NCBI RefSeq assembly: GCF_965203655.1
Contig: NZ_CBDBDD010000009.1
Coordinates: 372,001-436,000, forward strand
DNA: 64,000 bases
Source: Poriferisodalis sp965203655
GTDB taxonomy: Bacteria > Actinomycetota > Acidimicrobiia > Acidimicrobiales > Poriferisodalaceae
Direction: 5' to 3'
Below the pieces are notes generated by a model. It was not told the origin of the DNA. It made no database searches and saw nothing but the letters and a program-made list of their open reading frames with translations. Shown in pieces: positions 51,182 through 60,631 of this stretch. The stretch's first letter is position 1; each line of letters starts with the position of its first letter. Position numbers and translations under genes: made by a program.

Positions 51182-52767
51182 GCTGACGCCGTTCCGGCCA
51201 TGGCGGCCCCGACCGCAGCCCGGGTGACCTGCGTGGGATCCATGCGGGCCGCCACCTGACCCTCGTACATCACGATGAGCCGGTCTGACAGGGCGAGCAG
51301 CTCGTCGAGATCTTCCGAGATCAACAGCACCCCCACACCTGTGGCTCGCTGCGCGACGATCTGCGACTGGATGGCGGCGATGCCTGCCACATCGAGGCCG
51401 CGGGTCGGCTGCGCCGCCACGAGCACCTTGGGTTCGCCGGTTAGCTCACGTCCGAGCAGCAGACGCTGCAGATTGCCGCCGGACAGGGCGCTCACGGGTT
51501 CGTGCACGCGTCCCACTTGCACGCCGAAGCGCTCGACGAGGCGCCTGCAGTAGTCCTCGCAGCGACGCAGGTCCAGCATCATCCTGCGCCTCATCGACCG
51601 GTAGGAGCGCACGACGGCGTTGTCGACCACTGACATGGCGGGTGCCAGCCCCACGCCGAGCCGGTCCTCGGGCACATATGCCAGCCCGGCCCGTGAACGA
51701 GCCCGTGGCGAGGTGCCGGTGATGTCGGCGTCCGCGAGCCGCATGGTGCCCGCCGTGGTCGCCCGCAGCCCGGCGATGGCTTCGGCCAGCTCACGCTGCC
51801 CGTTGCCCGAGACGCCCGCGACGCCGACGATCTCGCCAGCGCGTACATCGATGTCGACCGAATGCAGCGCCGGCAGCCCGCGGTCGCTGAGCGCCGAGAT
51901 GCCCTCCAGCTTGAGCACGACGTCACCGCTGGGCTGATCGGTCGGCCGCTGGATCTCCGCCGCCGCCTCGCCCACCATCATCTCGGCGAGATCGGAGCGG
52001 TCGATGCCCGCGAGGCTGCGCGGCTGGGCCACGGTCACCCCGTTGCGCAGCACGGTCGCCTCGTCGCACACCGAGAGCACTTCGTCCAGCTTGTGGCTGA
52101 TGTAGATCACTGATCTGCCTCGATCGGCCATCGAGCGCAGTGTCAGGCCCAGATCGGCTGCCTCGGCAGGAGTCAAGACCGCCGTCGGCTCATCCAGCAC
52201 CAGCAGATCGGCGTCGCGCCACAGTGCCTTGAGGATCTCGACGCGCTGGCGTTCGCCGACCGAGAGCTGCCACACGGGTCGGGTCGGGTCGGTCTGCAGC
52301 GAGTAGGTGGCTGCCAGGTGGGCGACCCGCTCGATGATCTGGCCCTTGTCCAGGTAGCGGGGTGCCGAGCCCAGCACCACGTTCTCGAAGACGGTCAGCG
52401 TGGGCACCAGGCGGAACTCCTGGTGGACCATGCCGATGCCCGCCGCGATCGCATCGGCGGGGGAGTGAAATTGGCGTTGGCGGCCGTGCACCCAGATCTC
52501 GCCGGAGTCGGGCAGGTACACGCCGCCCAGCACATTGACCAGCGAGGTCTTGCCGGCGCCGTTCTCGCCGAGCAGCGCATGGATGGTGCCCGCGCGCACG
52601 GTGAGGTTCGCGCCGTCACAGGCGACAACGCCGGGGAACTCCTTTCGGATGCCGCGCAGGTCGACGACGACGCGACCGTCGCCGGAGCCGGGGGACACAG
52701 CGGCGTCCCCCGGCTCCGGCATCGGTTTCAGTGCTGTTCGATCAGACGGATCAGGGGCTGGCGTCAC
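51178..52767 (-). CDS. ABC transporter ATPase, two nucleotide-binding domains (RbsA/YufO-like)
   Basis: A 529-aa energising subunit with two ABC domains in tandem. The first has Walker A GENGAGKT (67-74), signature LSVGERQR and Walker B LLVLDEPTAVLTP. The second has a degenerate P-loop (GVSGNGQRE) and signature LSGGNLQR, usual for this family, in which only the first site hydrolyses ATP well. The GTG start at 52767 overlaps the receptor gene by 17 bp; ATG 52722 is an alternative start just before the folded part. Confidence 0.9.
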   Translation of the reverse strand: MTPAPDPSDRTALKPMPEPGDAAVSPGSGDGRVVVDLRGIRKEFPGVVACDGANLTVRAGTIHALLGENGAGKTSLVNVLGGVYLPDSGEIWVHGRQRQFHSPADAIAAGIGMVHQEFRLVPTLTVFENVVLGSAPRYLDKGQIIERVAHLAATYSLQTDPTRPVWQLSVGERQRVEILKALWRDADLLVLDEPTAVLTPAEAADLGLTLRSMADRGRSVIYISHKLDEVLSVCDEATVLRNGVTVAQPRSLAGIDRSDLAEMMVGEAAAEIQRPTDQPSGDVVLKLEGISALSDRGLPALHSVDIDVRAGEIVGVAGVSGNGQRELAEAIAGLRATTAGTMRLADADITGTSPRARSRAGLAYVPEDRLGVGLAPAMSVVDNAVVRSYRSMRRRMMLDLRRCEDYCRRLVERFGVQVGRVHEPVSALSGGNLQRLLLGRELTGEPKVLVAAQPTRGLDVAGIAAIQSQIVAQRATGVGVLLISEDLDELLALSDRLIVMYEGQVAARMDPTQVTRAAVGAAMAGTASA

Positions 52768-53941
52768 CCACGACGCCTTCGACGAACCAGCTCATGCCCA
52801 GCATCGAGCCGTCGTCCATGGTCTCGCCTGCGGCGACTTGCTCGACGCCGTCCTGATCGTTGATCGGGCCGGTGAAGACATCCCAGCTGCCGGAGCGGAT
52901 CTGCTCGGCGACCTCGGCGATCTGGTCGGCGACGGTGCCGGGCACGTCGGCGGACAGCTCAGCGAGCTGCACGATGCCGTCGTCCATGCCGCCCCAGTAC
53001 GCGCCCGGTGTGTAGGTGCCGGCTGCCACGGCCTCGATGGTGCGGGCGTAGCGCGGGCCCCAGTGCCAGACCGGCGCCGTGATGAACGCCTCTGGCGCGA
53101 AGTTGCGCATATCGGAGTTGTAGGCCACCCAGCGAGCCCCGGCGTCCTGTGCTGCGACGCCCGCGGCGGTCGAGTCCTGGTGCATCGCGATCACGTCAGC
53201 GCCGGCCTCGAGCAGCGCCGAGGCGGTGTCGCCTTCGACCGCGGGGTCGAACCAGGTGAACGTCCAGTTGACGTGCACCTCAGCGCTGGGGTTGACCTCA
53301 CGCACGCCCAAGGTGAAGGCGTTGATGCCGCGGATCACCTCGGGAATGGGGAACGCAGCGACGTAGCCGATCTGACCGGTCTGCGTCATCGCACCCGCTG
53401 CGATACCCGACAGGTACCGCGGCTGGTACATGCGGCCGAAGAAGTTGCCGAAGTTGGAGTCGTTCATCTTGTAGCCCGAGGCGTGCTCGAAGATGACATC
53501 GGGATACTCGGCGGCCAGTTCCTCCATCGGATCCATGTAGCCGAACGACGTGCCGAAGATGATGTCCGCACCCTCGTTCTCGATGAAGTCGACGGCGACT
53601 TCCTTGAACGCCTCAGCGTTCTCGGGGATGCTCTCGACGACGAGCGTCGTCGCCCCGGTCTGTTCCTCGGCAAAGAGGCGACCCTGATCGTGGGCCCAGT
53701 TCCAGCCAGCATCGCCGACCGGTCCCACGAGGATGAACGCCGCAGTGATGTCCTCCGCCGACATGCCCTCGGGCTCAGGCTCGGGCTCGTCGGCCGGCGG
53801 GGCTGTCGTTGCAGGTGCTGCAGTGGTCGCTGGTGCCGCAGTCGTATCGGCCGCCTCTTCGTCGTCGGTGCCGCACGCGGCGCTGACCAGTGCTATGGCG
53901 GCGAGCGCGATGGCTAGCCGTATCAGAGTCCTCGAACGCAT
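52751..53941 (-). CDS. BMP-family substrate-binding lipoprotein (Med/PnrA type)
   Basis: A 396-aa exported receptor for the ABC importer that follows. Seen: signal peptide with lipobox SAAC (Cys23), a Thr/Ala/Pro-rich linker to about residue 60, then FILVGPVGDAGWNWAHDQGR and IIFGTSFGYMDPMEELAAEYPDV, IFEHASGYK, which fit the BMP/PnrA family of nucleoside receptors. The first gene of the minus-strand cluster; the promoter should lie in 53942-54102. Ligand assignment (nucleoside) is by family. Confidence 0.88.
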   Translation of the reverse strand: MRSRTLIRLAIALAAIALVSAACGTDDEEAADTTAAPATTAAPATTAPPADEPEPEPEGMSAEDITAAFILVGPVGDAGWNWAHDQGRLFAEEQTGATTLVVESIPENAEAFKEVAVDFIENEGADIIFGTSFGYMDPMEELAAEYPDVIFEHASGYKMNDSNFGNFFGRMYQPRYLSGIAAGAMTQTGQIGYVAAFPIPEVIRGINAFTLGVREVNPSAEVHVNWTFTWFDPAVEGDTASALLEAGADVIAMHQDSTAAGVAAQDAGARWVAYNSDMRNFAPEAFITAPVWHWGPRYARTIEAVAAGTYTPGAYWGGMDDGIVQLAELSADVPGTVADQIAEVAEQIRSGSWDVFTGPINDQDGVEQVAAGETMDDGSMLGMSWFVEGVVGDASP

Positions 53942-54102
53942 GATCTCCCTCTCCGTTCGCGCCCGCGAGGCACACTCGGGGCGATCGGGATCGAGCCTAA
54001 TCTCGCTGGCCCGAGCGCACAGCCAGCATCGCGACCGTTATCGAGCAACGCCGGGACGGGCCGCACGCATCCGGATGGAGTTCGGCACGGTTCGCCGGCG
54101 CT

Positions 54103-55386
54103 TCAGAAGGGGTTGAGTTCGAGACCGAGGAGGTGACGGCCGAGCTGGTGGGTCACCCGGTCTTGGTGCACGTTGATGTGCACCGGCATGGCGCGGAAGT
54201 CGCGGTAGCGGCGGTCGAACGCGCCGCCTTCCCGCAGCGCCGTGCCGCCCTGGGTGCGGTGCAGCAAGGACATGGCCTCGTCGAGCTGCTCCACGGCCAT
54301 CGTGGTCACTGCCATCTGCCGCAGGTAGTCGGCTTCGTCAGGAACTACACCGGCGGCGATGCGGCGGTCGACGTCATTGCAGGCGGCTTCGGTTGCCGCG
54401 GCGGCGGCTGCCAGCAGAGATGCCGCCCGGCCGAAGTTGACCTGCACGGTGGGCCGGTCGACCATCTTGCCGCCGATGATCACCCGCCGGCCGCCGGCCG
54501 CGTCAGCAGCCTCGGCCAGTGCTCGGCGCACGAGGCCCACGGCCATGAACGAGAGCCACAGGTCGGAGATCCCTACCCAGTCCTCGCGGTAGCGGTGATG
54601 CACCACCGGCACGGTGCGCAGCGACTCTGCCCGGTTGGCGCCGAACCAGGCCACGCAGTCGCTGAGGTTCACCGGCACGTCGGTGTAGTGGACATCGTCG
54701 GTAGCCGATGCCCGCAGCCCGGCGCCGTCCCACGACGCGTCGATCTTCATGCCCTCAGTGGTGGTGGGCAGGATGGTGAAGCGGATGTCCATGGGCCGCA
54801 CCGGCTTGCCGTCGTCGCCGGTGATGGCGAATGCCACCCCGCAGTAGTCGGCGTAGCGGGCGCCGGTGCCCCAGCGGCCGGTGCCGTTCAGGATGGCCTG
54901 GTCGCCCTCCACCCGGCCGTAGACCGAGCTGCGGGCACCGCCGGGGAACGACACCCACTGGCCGTTGGTCACGACGTGGGTGAGGAAGTCCTGCTGTTCG
55001 GGGCCCACTGAGCCGACGAACAGGTGGAACACGCACAGGTGGTTCCACAGGCACCAAGCCAGGCTCGGGCAGCGGGCTGCCACCGCTTCGAGTTCGCGGC
55101 CCATGTGCAGCATGGTCTCCTCGACGCCGCCGATGTTGCGCGTGGCCGACATGCGCATGAAGTCGGTGCCGCGGATGGCCTCGATGACCTCCGACGAGAC
55201 GGACCGGGTCCGGTCTGCCGTCTCTGCTTGCGCCTCGATCGCGTCCAGGAATGGTGCTATCCGCAGGCCCTCGGTCGGCACCGGGGAAAAGTGCTCGACG
55301 AGTTCCTCGCCGGATAGACCGGCGTCATCAGGTTCGGCCCCTGAGGACATCAGGCTTGGCTCGTCGGCTTCGGGTGCTCCCGCCAT
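54103..55386 (-). CDS. Acyl-CoA dehydrogenase-like flavin-dependent monooxygenase (HsaA/group D type)
   Basis: A 427-aa protein of the acyl-CoA-dehydrogenase fold, but with features of the two-component flavin monooxygenases: WVSFPGGARSSVYGRVEGD, NGTGRWGTGARYADYC in the middle domain, and DVPVNLSDCVAW. It has no YEGT-type catalytic Glu; the C terminus reads LREGGAFDRRYRDFRAMPVHINVHQDR, as in HsaA-like hydroxylases that use reduced flavin and O2. A flavin reductase partner is not encoded beside it. The copper amine oxidase gene ends up next to it (25 bp, same strand), so they may act in one catabolic route. Confidence 0.78.
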   Translation of the reverse strand: MAGAPEADEPSLMSSGAEPDDAGLSGEELVEHFSPVPTEGLRIAPFLDAIEAQAETADRTRSVSSEVIEAIRGTDFMRMSATRNIGGVEETMLHMGRELEAVAARCPSLAWCLWNHLCVFHLFVGSVGPEQQDFLTHVVTNGQWVSFPGGARSSVYGRVEGDQAILNGTGRWGTGARYADYCGVAFAITGDDGKPVRPMDIRFTILPTTTEGMKIDASWDGAGLRASATDDVHYTDVPVNLSDCVAWFGANRAESLRTVPVVHHRYREDWVGISDLWLSFMAVGLVRRALAEAADAAGGRRVIIGGKMVDRPTVQVNFGRAASLLAAAAAATEAACNDVDRRIAAGVVPDEADYLRQMAVTTMAVEQLDEAMSLLHRTQGGTALREGGAFDRRYRDFRAMPVHINVHQDRVTHQLGRHLLGLELNPF

Positions 55387-55411
55387 CCGGCCACAGTAGG
55401 CCGCGGTGACC

Positions 55412-57355
55412 TCAGGCGCAGTGGCCGTTGGATGACGGCGGCACGTCCAGCATCGGGTTGCGGTCGAAGAAGCCGTCGGGCACCAGCCCGAAGCCGACGT
55501 ACTCGGTGGGCATCACCGGGAAATCCTCGGGCCGCGCATCGTGCGTGATCCCGAACGTGTGCCACACCGTGATGTCGGTGTCGACCACCGACCGGTCGCC
55601 CGCCGTGTAGCGCTCCAGGCCGTCGCCGGCGTTGCGCTGGGTGGGGAACCGTCCGGCGCCGTAGCGCTCGTCGGGCCGGGTCGGCGAGACCCACAGGTTG
55701 TGCCTGGCGAACGTCGCACGCTCGGAATGCGGGCTGTCGTTTGCAGCAAACATGGTGGCCGTGGGCGGCGGCAGCAGCCGGAAAGCGGTCGGATGCCCCA
55801 GCCGGTTGATGCGATCCGTGCTCTGGATGCGCCAGTAGCGGCTCGACGCCGAGTTGGCGTTGCGGCGGGCTGCCAGCTCGCTTTCGAGCACGGTTTCCCG
55901 CGCGGCGAACGCGGTGCCGTACGGGTTGTCCGGTCCCGGCGGCAGGGCCTCCGTGTTCACTTCCACCACCCGGTTGGCGTTGCCGTCCACCGCCATGTCC
56001 AGCCGCACGCAGAAGATGTGCTGGTGGATCGGGGCTGACACGTGCGGTGCAACCTGGCGGGCGAACGTCAGGTCGTCGCCCTCGCGGTGTGACCGCGTGG
56101 TGAGGATGCCGGTCAGCTTCACCTCGTAGCGGATTGTGCCGTCGAGGTAGAAGTACCAGAAGAACCCGTACTCGTAGTTGCCGACCGTGTGGATGGCGCT
56201 CACCACCAGTCGGCGCGAGCGGCGCACCTCGGTGGTGTCGGCGTTCCAGTCGAAGTGCTTCCAGCCGATGCCGAAGTCCTCCTCGTGGATGCAGATGGCA
56301 TTCGGCGTGGTCACCACCGAGCCGTCGTCGAACACCTGCGTCGAGTCGAGGTAGACGATCTCGCCCAGGCAGTCGCAGCCGAGCTGCAACGAGTTGTTCA
56401 TCAGGCCGAGGCCGAACTCGCCGGAGTCGAGCGCGTGCTTGAACGTCTGCGACGGCCGGGTGTCGCCGTAGGGAACCACCATCTCGGCCAGCGACGCCCG
56501 GTCGATGATGGGCCGCATCCGGCCCCCGTCGTCGTACGCGATGCGGTGCAGCACCAAGCCCTCGGTGTCGTCCATGACGACCCGCATCGACCACTTCTGC
56601 CAGCGCAGCTCGTTGTCTTCGAGGGTGAAGCTGGTGCCCTCGGGCTGGGTGATCTCGATCGGGCGCAGATCGGTGCGCATGGGCCCGAAGTCCTCGGTGA
56701 CCGAGTCGACGTCGTAGTTGCCTCGTTCAGACGCCAGCGGCCACTGATCGAAGTCTTCAACGTGCAGCACTTCGAGAGTGTCGACGTCCACATGCACCAT
56801 CAGCCCGTCGAGCGGGTAGGCGTAGCCGTTGTCTGCGGGGTTCGGGCGCCAGAAGCCGATGCAGCGCTGCACCCGCCGTCCGGTTTCGAAGTCGAAACCG
56901 TAGTCGCCGGTGGGCCAGGGGTCGATCTGCACCTGGGAGGGATCGGTGATGCCTCGCTTGGCGCAGGCCTCGGCGAATCTCGGGTCCTTCCGGCAGGCGT
57001 CCATCACGGCGAACAGCTCCGCCATGCCGACGCGGGGCACCACGTCGGGATGGTGGGTCCACGAGTCCACCTCGCCGCGGGTCACCGACACCACGGCGGT
57101 GTGCACCTCGCCGTGCTCGCGCACCACAATCTCGAAGCGGCGGTCAGTGGCGGTCCCGGGCGTCCATGCGGCGACTTCGGCCTTGGGCGGCTCGGCGATG
57201 CAGAAGCCGTGGATGCGCGCGCCATCGCCGAGATGCCCGGCGCGGCGCAGCACTTCGAGGGCGGCGTGGGCTTCCGCTTCGGTCATCATCGACAGCGGGT
57301 GAACCGAGGGCGTTGCCGATCCCTCGACCGGTGTTTCCAGCAGTGTGTCGGCCAT
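55412..57355 (-). CDS. Primary-amine oxidase (copper/topaquinone)
   Basis: A 647-aa amine oxidase that converts primary amines to aldehydes with release of NH3 and H2O2. Seen: VGNYEYGFF, the T-x-x-N-Y-E motif whose Tyr394 is self-oxidised to topaquinone; LDSGEFGLG with the catalytic base Asp310; HQH (His444, His446) and WHTFGITH for the copper ligands. There is no signal peptide, so a cytosolic enzyme is likely. Length and layout match the family. The gene is divergent from the GH13 gene (84-bp gap). Tyramine- or phenylethylamine-like substrates are typical. Confidence 0.93.
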   Translation of the reverse strand: MADTLLETPVEGSATPSVHPLSMMTEAEAHAALEVLRRAGHLGDGARIHGFCIAEPPKAEVAAWTPGTATDRRFEIVVREHGEVHTAVVSVTRGEVDSWTHHPDVVPRVGMAELFAVMDACRKDPRFAEACAKRGITDPSQVQIDPWPTGDYGFDFETGRRVQRCIGFWRPNPADNGYAYPLDGLMVHVDVDTLEVLHVEDFDQWPLASERGNYDVDSVTEDFGPMRTDLRPIEITQPEGTSFTLEDNELRWQKWSMRVVMDDTEGLVLHRIAYDDGGRMRPIIDRASLAEMVVPYGDTRPSQTFKHALDSGEFGLGLMNNSLQLGCDCLGEIVYLDSTQVFDDGSVVTTPNAICIHEEDFGIGWKHFDWNADTTEVRRSRRLVVSAIHTVGNYEYGFFWYFYLDGTIRYEVKLTGILTTRSHREGDDLTFARQVAPHVSAPIHQHIFCVRLDMAVDGNANRVVEVNTEALPPGPDNPYGTAFAARETVLESELAARRNANSASSRYWRIQSTDRINRLGHPTAFRLLPPPTATMFAANDSPHSERATFARHNLWVSPTRPDERYGAGRFPTQRNAGDGLERYTAGDRSVVDTDITVWHTFGITHDARPEDFPVMPTEYVGFGLVPDGFFDRNPMLDVPPSSNGHCA

Positions 57356-57439
57356 GGCTTCACGCTACGCGGTGCAGCGCGCATACGCGGTCGGCGCGAT
57401 GAACGTCACTAATCTCGCTCACTACGGTTCCGCACCCGA

Positions 57440-59317
57440 TTGGCCGAGAACCGGCCTGACGAATGGGGTCCGCACGTCGTGATCGATGGGGATCTCCGCA
57501 GCCGGGTCAGGCGCCACCTTGAGTTCATCTATCCGGCGATGCGTACCGATCGTCTCGTCGACGACGTGCTCTCCACGCTCGGGCTCGACGGCACTGAGGG
57601 CGCTGCAGAGGGCGGCCCGCGCTGGGATGAGCACGACGTGGCGGTGATCACCTACGCCGACTCGATCACCGAGGCCGGCAAGGTGCCGATGCAGACGATG
57701 CACGAACTGCTCGACGACCTGACCGGCGACGTCGTGTCGGTCGTGCATGTGCTGCCCTTCTACCCAGCGAGCTCGGACGGGGGCTTCGCCATCACCGACC
57801 ACCGTGCTGTGGACCCGCGGCTGGGAGCCTGGGAAGACATCAGCGATCTCAGTGAGACCTACACGGTCATGGCCGACCTGGTCGTGAACCATGTCAGCGC
57901 CGATCACCCATGGATGGAGCAGTTCTGCAGCGGGGAAGAGCCAGGCAGCCGCTACCTGCTCACCGCCGAGCCCTCCGATGACCTGTCGAGCGTGGTGCGC
58001 CCCCGCACCACGCCGCTGCTGCGCGAGGTCGAGACCCCCGACGGCCCCCGACTGCTGTGGTGCACCTTCAGCTACGACCAGATCGACCTGGATTTCGCTG
58101 AGCCTGAGGTCCTGCTGGACTTGCTGCGCACCGTGGCCCGTCTCGTCGACGCGGGCGTGCGGTGGTTCCGGCTCGACGCCATCGCCTATCTGTGGAAGGA
58201 GCTCGGAACCTCCTGCGTGAATCTGCCCCAGACGCACGAGTTCGTAAGGCTGCTGAGGACGCTGCTGGATGCACGCTGTCCCGAATCGGTCATCATCACC
58301 GAGACCAACGTGCCCCACGACCAGAACGTGGCGTATTGGGGCGACGGCGACGAAGCCCACCTCGTCTACAACTTCAGCCTGCCGCCGCTGGTGGCTCACA
58401 CGATGCTGTCGGGCTCGTCGGTGGCGATGCAGCAGTGGCTGGAGAAGCTGGAGACACCTCCTGCGGGCACGTCGTTCTTCAATTTCATTGCCAGCCACGA
58501 CGGCATCGGGCTGCGCCCGGTGGAGGGGCTGCTGAGCGTCGCCGAGATCAACCGGCTCATCGCCGCGGCGCACAGCGCGGGCGGCACGCATTCGGAGTTC
58601 GACACGCCTGCGGGACCCAAGGCGTACGAGCTGAACGTCTCGCTGTGGGACCTCTTCGCAGGCGATGGCGACCCGCTGGGCGTGGCGCAGTTCCTTGCCG
58701 CGCACACGATCATGCTGAGCCTCGCCGGCGTTCCCGCCCTCTACGTGCACGCGCTGCTGGGCACGCCCAGCTACTGGACGCCGATCAGCGAGCCGCCGCG
58801 CATCGTCACCGAGCACGGCCTGCCGCCCGTGGAGCAGAACAAGCGCACGATCAACCGGCGCAAGGTCACCTTGGACGAGGCGGTGGACTTGCTCGGCGCT
58901 CAGGATGGGATCCGGCGCAGGACCCTGGTGGAGCTCGTGCACCGCATGCTCATCCGTCGTGCGCAGCCGGCATTCCATCCCGACAGCCCGCAGGTGTCGC
59001 TGGATCTGGGACCGCAGGCGCTGGGGGTGATGCGCGGCGATGCGCAGCGCGGCCAGACGGTTGTGTCGGCGACCAACGTCGGCCACACCCTTCTCACCGT
59101 CGATCTTGAGGTGCTGTCATCGCTCTGCCCGCCAGACAGCGCAGGTAGGCAGTTCGGCGAGGTCGGCTGCGTGGATCTGCTGGACGGTGCGCCGCACGGC
59201 CCGTCGGACCGCGTGAACTTGGCGTCGGGCCAGACGGTGTGGCTGTGCTTGGAGTCCGAGCGCCGGGAGCCCGCGCACGCGCACCGTCCCCCAGCCGCGC
59301 ATCTCTCGTCTACATAG
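57440..59317 (+). CDS. GH13_18 glycoside phosphorylase, probably glucosylglycerate phosphorylase
   Basis: A 625-aa alpha-amylase-superfamily enzyme with the sucrose-phosphorylase layout. Seen: VHVLPFYPASSDGGFAITD, ADLVVNHVSADHPW, nucleophile Asp246 in FRLDAIAYLWKE, acid/base Glu288 in IITETNVPHDQN, and the third acidic residue Asp354 in ASHDGIGLRP. This is subfamily 18, in which sucrose phosphorylase, glucosylglycerol and glucosylglycerate phosphorylases are close relatives. The gene converges with a GpgS-type gene 8 bp away, so glucosylglycerate is the most probable substrate (phosphorolysis to glucose 1-phosphate and glycerate). Start ATG 57440. Confidence 0.85.
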   Translation: MAENRPDEWGPHVVIDGDLRSRVRRHLEFIYPAMRTDRLVDDVLSTLGLDGTEGAAEGGPRWDEHDVAVITYADSITEAGKVPMQTMHELLDDLTGDVVSVVHVLPFYPASSDGGFAITDHRAVDPRLGAWEDISDLSETYTVMADLVVNHVSADHPWMEQFCSGEEPGSRYLLTAEPSDDLSSVVRPRTTPLLREVETPDGPRLLWCTFSYDQIDLDFAEPEVLLDLLRTVARLVDAGVRWFRLDAIAYLWKELGTSCVNLPQTHEFVRLLRTLLDARCPESVIITETNVPHDQNVAYWGDGDEAHLVYNFSLPPLVAHTMLSGSSVAMQQWLEKLETPPAGTSFFNFIASHDGIGLRPVEGLLSVAEINRLIAAAHSAGGTHSEFDTPAGPKAYELNVSLWDLFAGDGDPLGVAQFLAAHTIMLSLAGVPALYVHALLGTPSYWTPISEPPRIVTEHGLPPVEQNKRTINRRKVTLDEAVDLLGAQDGIRRRTLVELVHRMLIRRAQPAFHPDSPQVSLDLGPQALGVMRGDAQRGQTVVSATNVGHTLLTVDLEVLSSLCPPDSAGRQFGEVGCVDLLDGAPHGPSDRVNLASGQTVWLCLESERREPAHAHRPPAAHLSST

Positions 59318-59324
59318 GGCGGTC

Positions 59325-60545
59325 TCAGGCGTTGTCGAGCTCGACGGCGTCGTAGAGCTGGCCGAGCACGTCGGGTATGGCGCTCTGCACGCGTGACCAG
59401 TTCGGGATGAACGGCGTGCCCATCGGGTCGTTCAGGAACTCGTCGCCAGCGTCCATGATCGCCGAGGCGAACAGCTCCACGGCGGTCTCTTCGGCGTGCA
59501 GGTCGAAGTCGAAGCCGTTGAACGTGGCGTCGTTGCGGTAGTGGCTGACGAGGTCGAGCGCGTTGCGGTAGTAGACGGCCTTGACGGTGCGGAAGATCTC
59601 GGTTCCCAGCGTCGTTCCGTCGATGGCCAGCTTGCGGTAGATGGCCTTGGCGATATCGCGGCTCATCTTGTGCAGGCCCGCGTTGGCGTCATCGAGCGAC
59701 AGGTCTTGGTGCTTGTGGTCGTAGCGCCCGCACAGATCGACCTGGCAGATCCGGCGCCCCTGGTAGATGCGGTACACCTCCGACAGCACGCCGATCTCGA
59801 GGCCCCAGTCGCTGGGGATGCGGATGCTGCGGGTCATGTCGAGCTTCATCGCGAACTCGCCGGCCAGCGGGTAGCGGAACGACTCCAGGTAGCGCAGGTA
59901 GTCGTGCTCGCCGATCGTGGCCCGCAGCGCCCGCAGCAGCGGTGTCACCAGCAGGCGCACGACGCGCCCGTTCAGCCGCGCCGAGGCGCCCTCGCCGGCC
60001 CGGTAGTAGTAGCCCTTCGAGAAGGAGTACCCGAAGGTGGGATGCAGGATCGGGTACAGCAGCCGTGCGAGCAGGCCACGGTCGTAGGTGAGGATGTCGG
60101 CGTCGTGCAGGGCCACGTTCTCGCAGCGTCCTGAGGCCAGGAAGTAGCCCAGGCAGTACCAGACATTGCGGCCCTTGCCCGGCTCGGTCGGTGCCAGCAC
60201 CCGGTCGGCGAGCACCTCGTCGATCTTGCGCAGTCTCGGGCCGTCATTCCACAGCAAGCGGGTGCGCTGGGGCAGCCGTGCGAAGAACTGCCTGGCGTCG
60301 GCGAACTGGGCCTCGTCGGCCCGGTCGATGCCGACGATGATCTCGTCGATGTAGGCGACCTTGGCAATCTCGTCGACGATGTTGCCGAGCGCAGGTCCCT
60401 GCAGCTCGCTGTACAGCGCCGGGATGATCAGCGCGATGGGCCGGCGGCGGGAGTAGTCGTACAGCTCGTCGGCGAGGCTTTCGATGGGACGGTCGGCGAG
60501 GCGGTGGAGCGTCGCGATTGACTCGTGCTGCTGGAAATCGGCCAC
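59325..60545 (-). CDS. gpgS: Glucosyl-3-phosphoglycerate synthase-like glycosyltransferase (GT81)
   Basis: A 406-aa GT-A glycosyltransferase. Seen: LIIPALYSE at the N terminus, the DxD motif in VALHDADILTYDR, and the block WGLEIGVLSEVYRIYQGRRICQVDLCGRYDHKHQ, typical for GpgS-like enzymes. It should transfer glucose from a nucleotide sugar to 3-phosphoglycerate, the first step to glucosylglycerate and to methylglucose lipopolysaccharides. The start is taken as GTG 60545, since the frame upstream runs into the guaB promoter and lacks family features; the exact start is uncertain. A glucosyl-3-phosphoglycerate phosphatase is not adjacent. Confidence 0.83.
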   Translation of the reverse strand: MADFQQHESIATLHRLADRPIESLADELYDYSRRRPIALIIPALYSELQGPALGNIVDEIAKVAYIDEIIVGIDRADEAQFADARQFFARLPQRTRLLWNDGPRLRKIDEVLADRVLAPTEPGKGRNVWYCLGYFLASGRCENVALHDADILTYDRGLLARLLYPILHPTFGYSFSKGYYYRAGEGASARLNGRVVRLLVTPLLRALRATIGEHDYLRYLESFRYPLAGEFAMKLDMTRSIRIPSDWGLEIGVLSEVYRIYQGRRICQVDLCGRYDHKHQDLSLDDANAGLHKMSRDIAKAIYRKLAIDGTTLGTEIFRTVKAVYYRNALDLVSHYRNDATFNGFDFDLHAEETAVELFASAIMDAGDEFLNDPMGTPFIPNWSRVQSAIPDVLGQLYDAVELDNA

Positions 60546-60631
60546 GTCAACCCGCTCTGCTTGCTTGCTGATGGTGAACCTACCCCGACCGGGTTCACCG
60601 GCTCGATTCGGGTCGCGCGGTAGGGTGCGAC

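Noticed and set aside
57422..59086. Long minus-strand frame (554 codons) opposite the GH13 gene
   Set aside because: It is the antisense of an enzyme with all catalytic motifs; the peptide is His/Arg/Gln/Val-rich without family features, as expected for GC-rich shadow frames.
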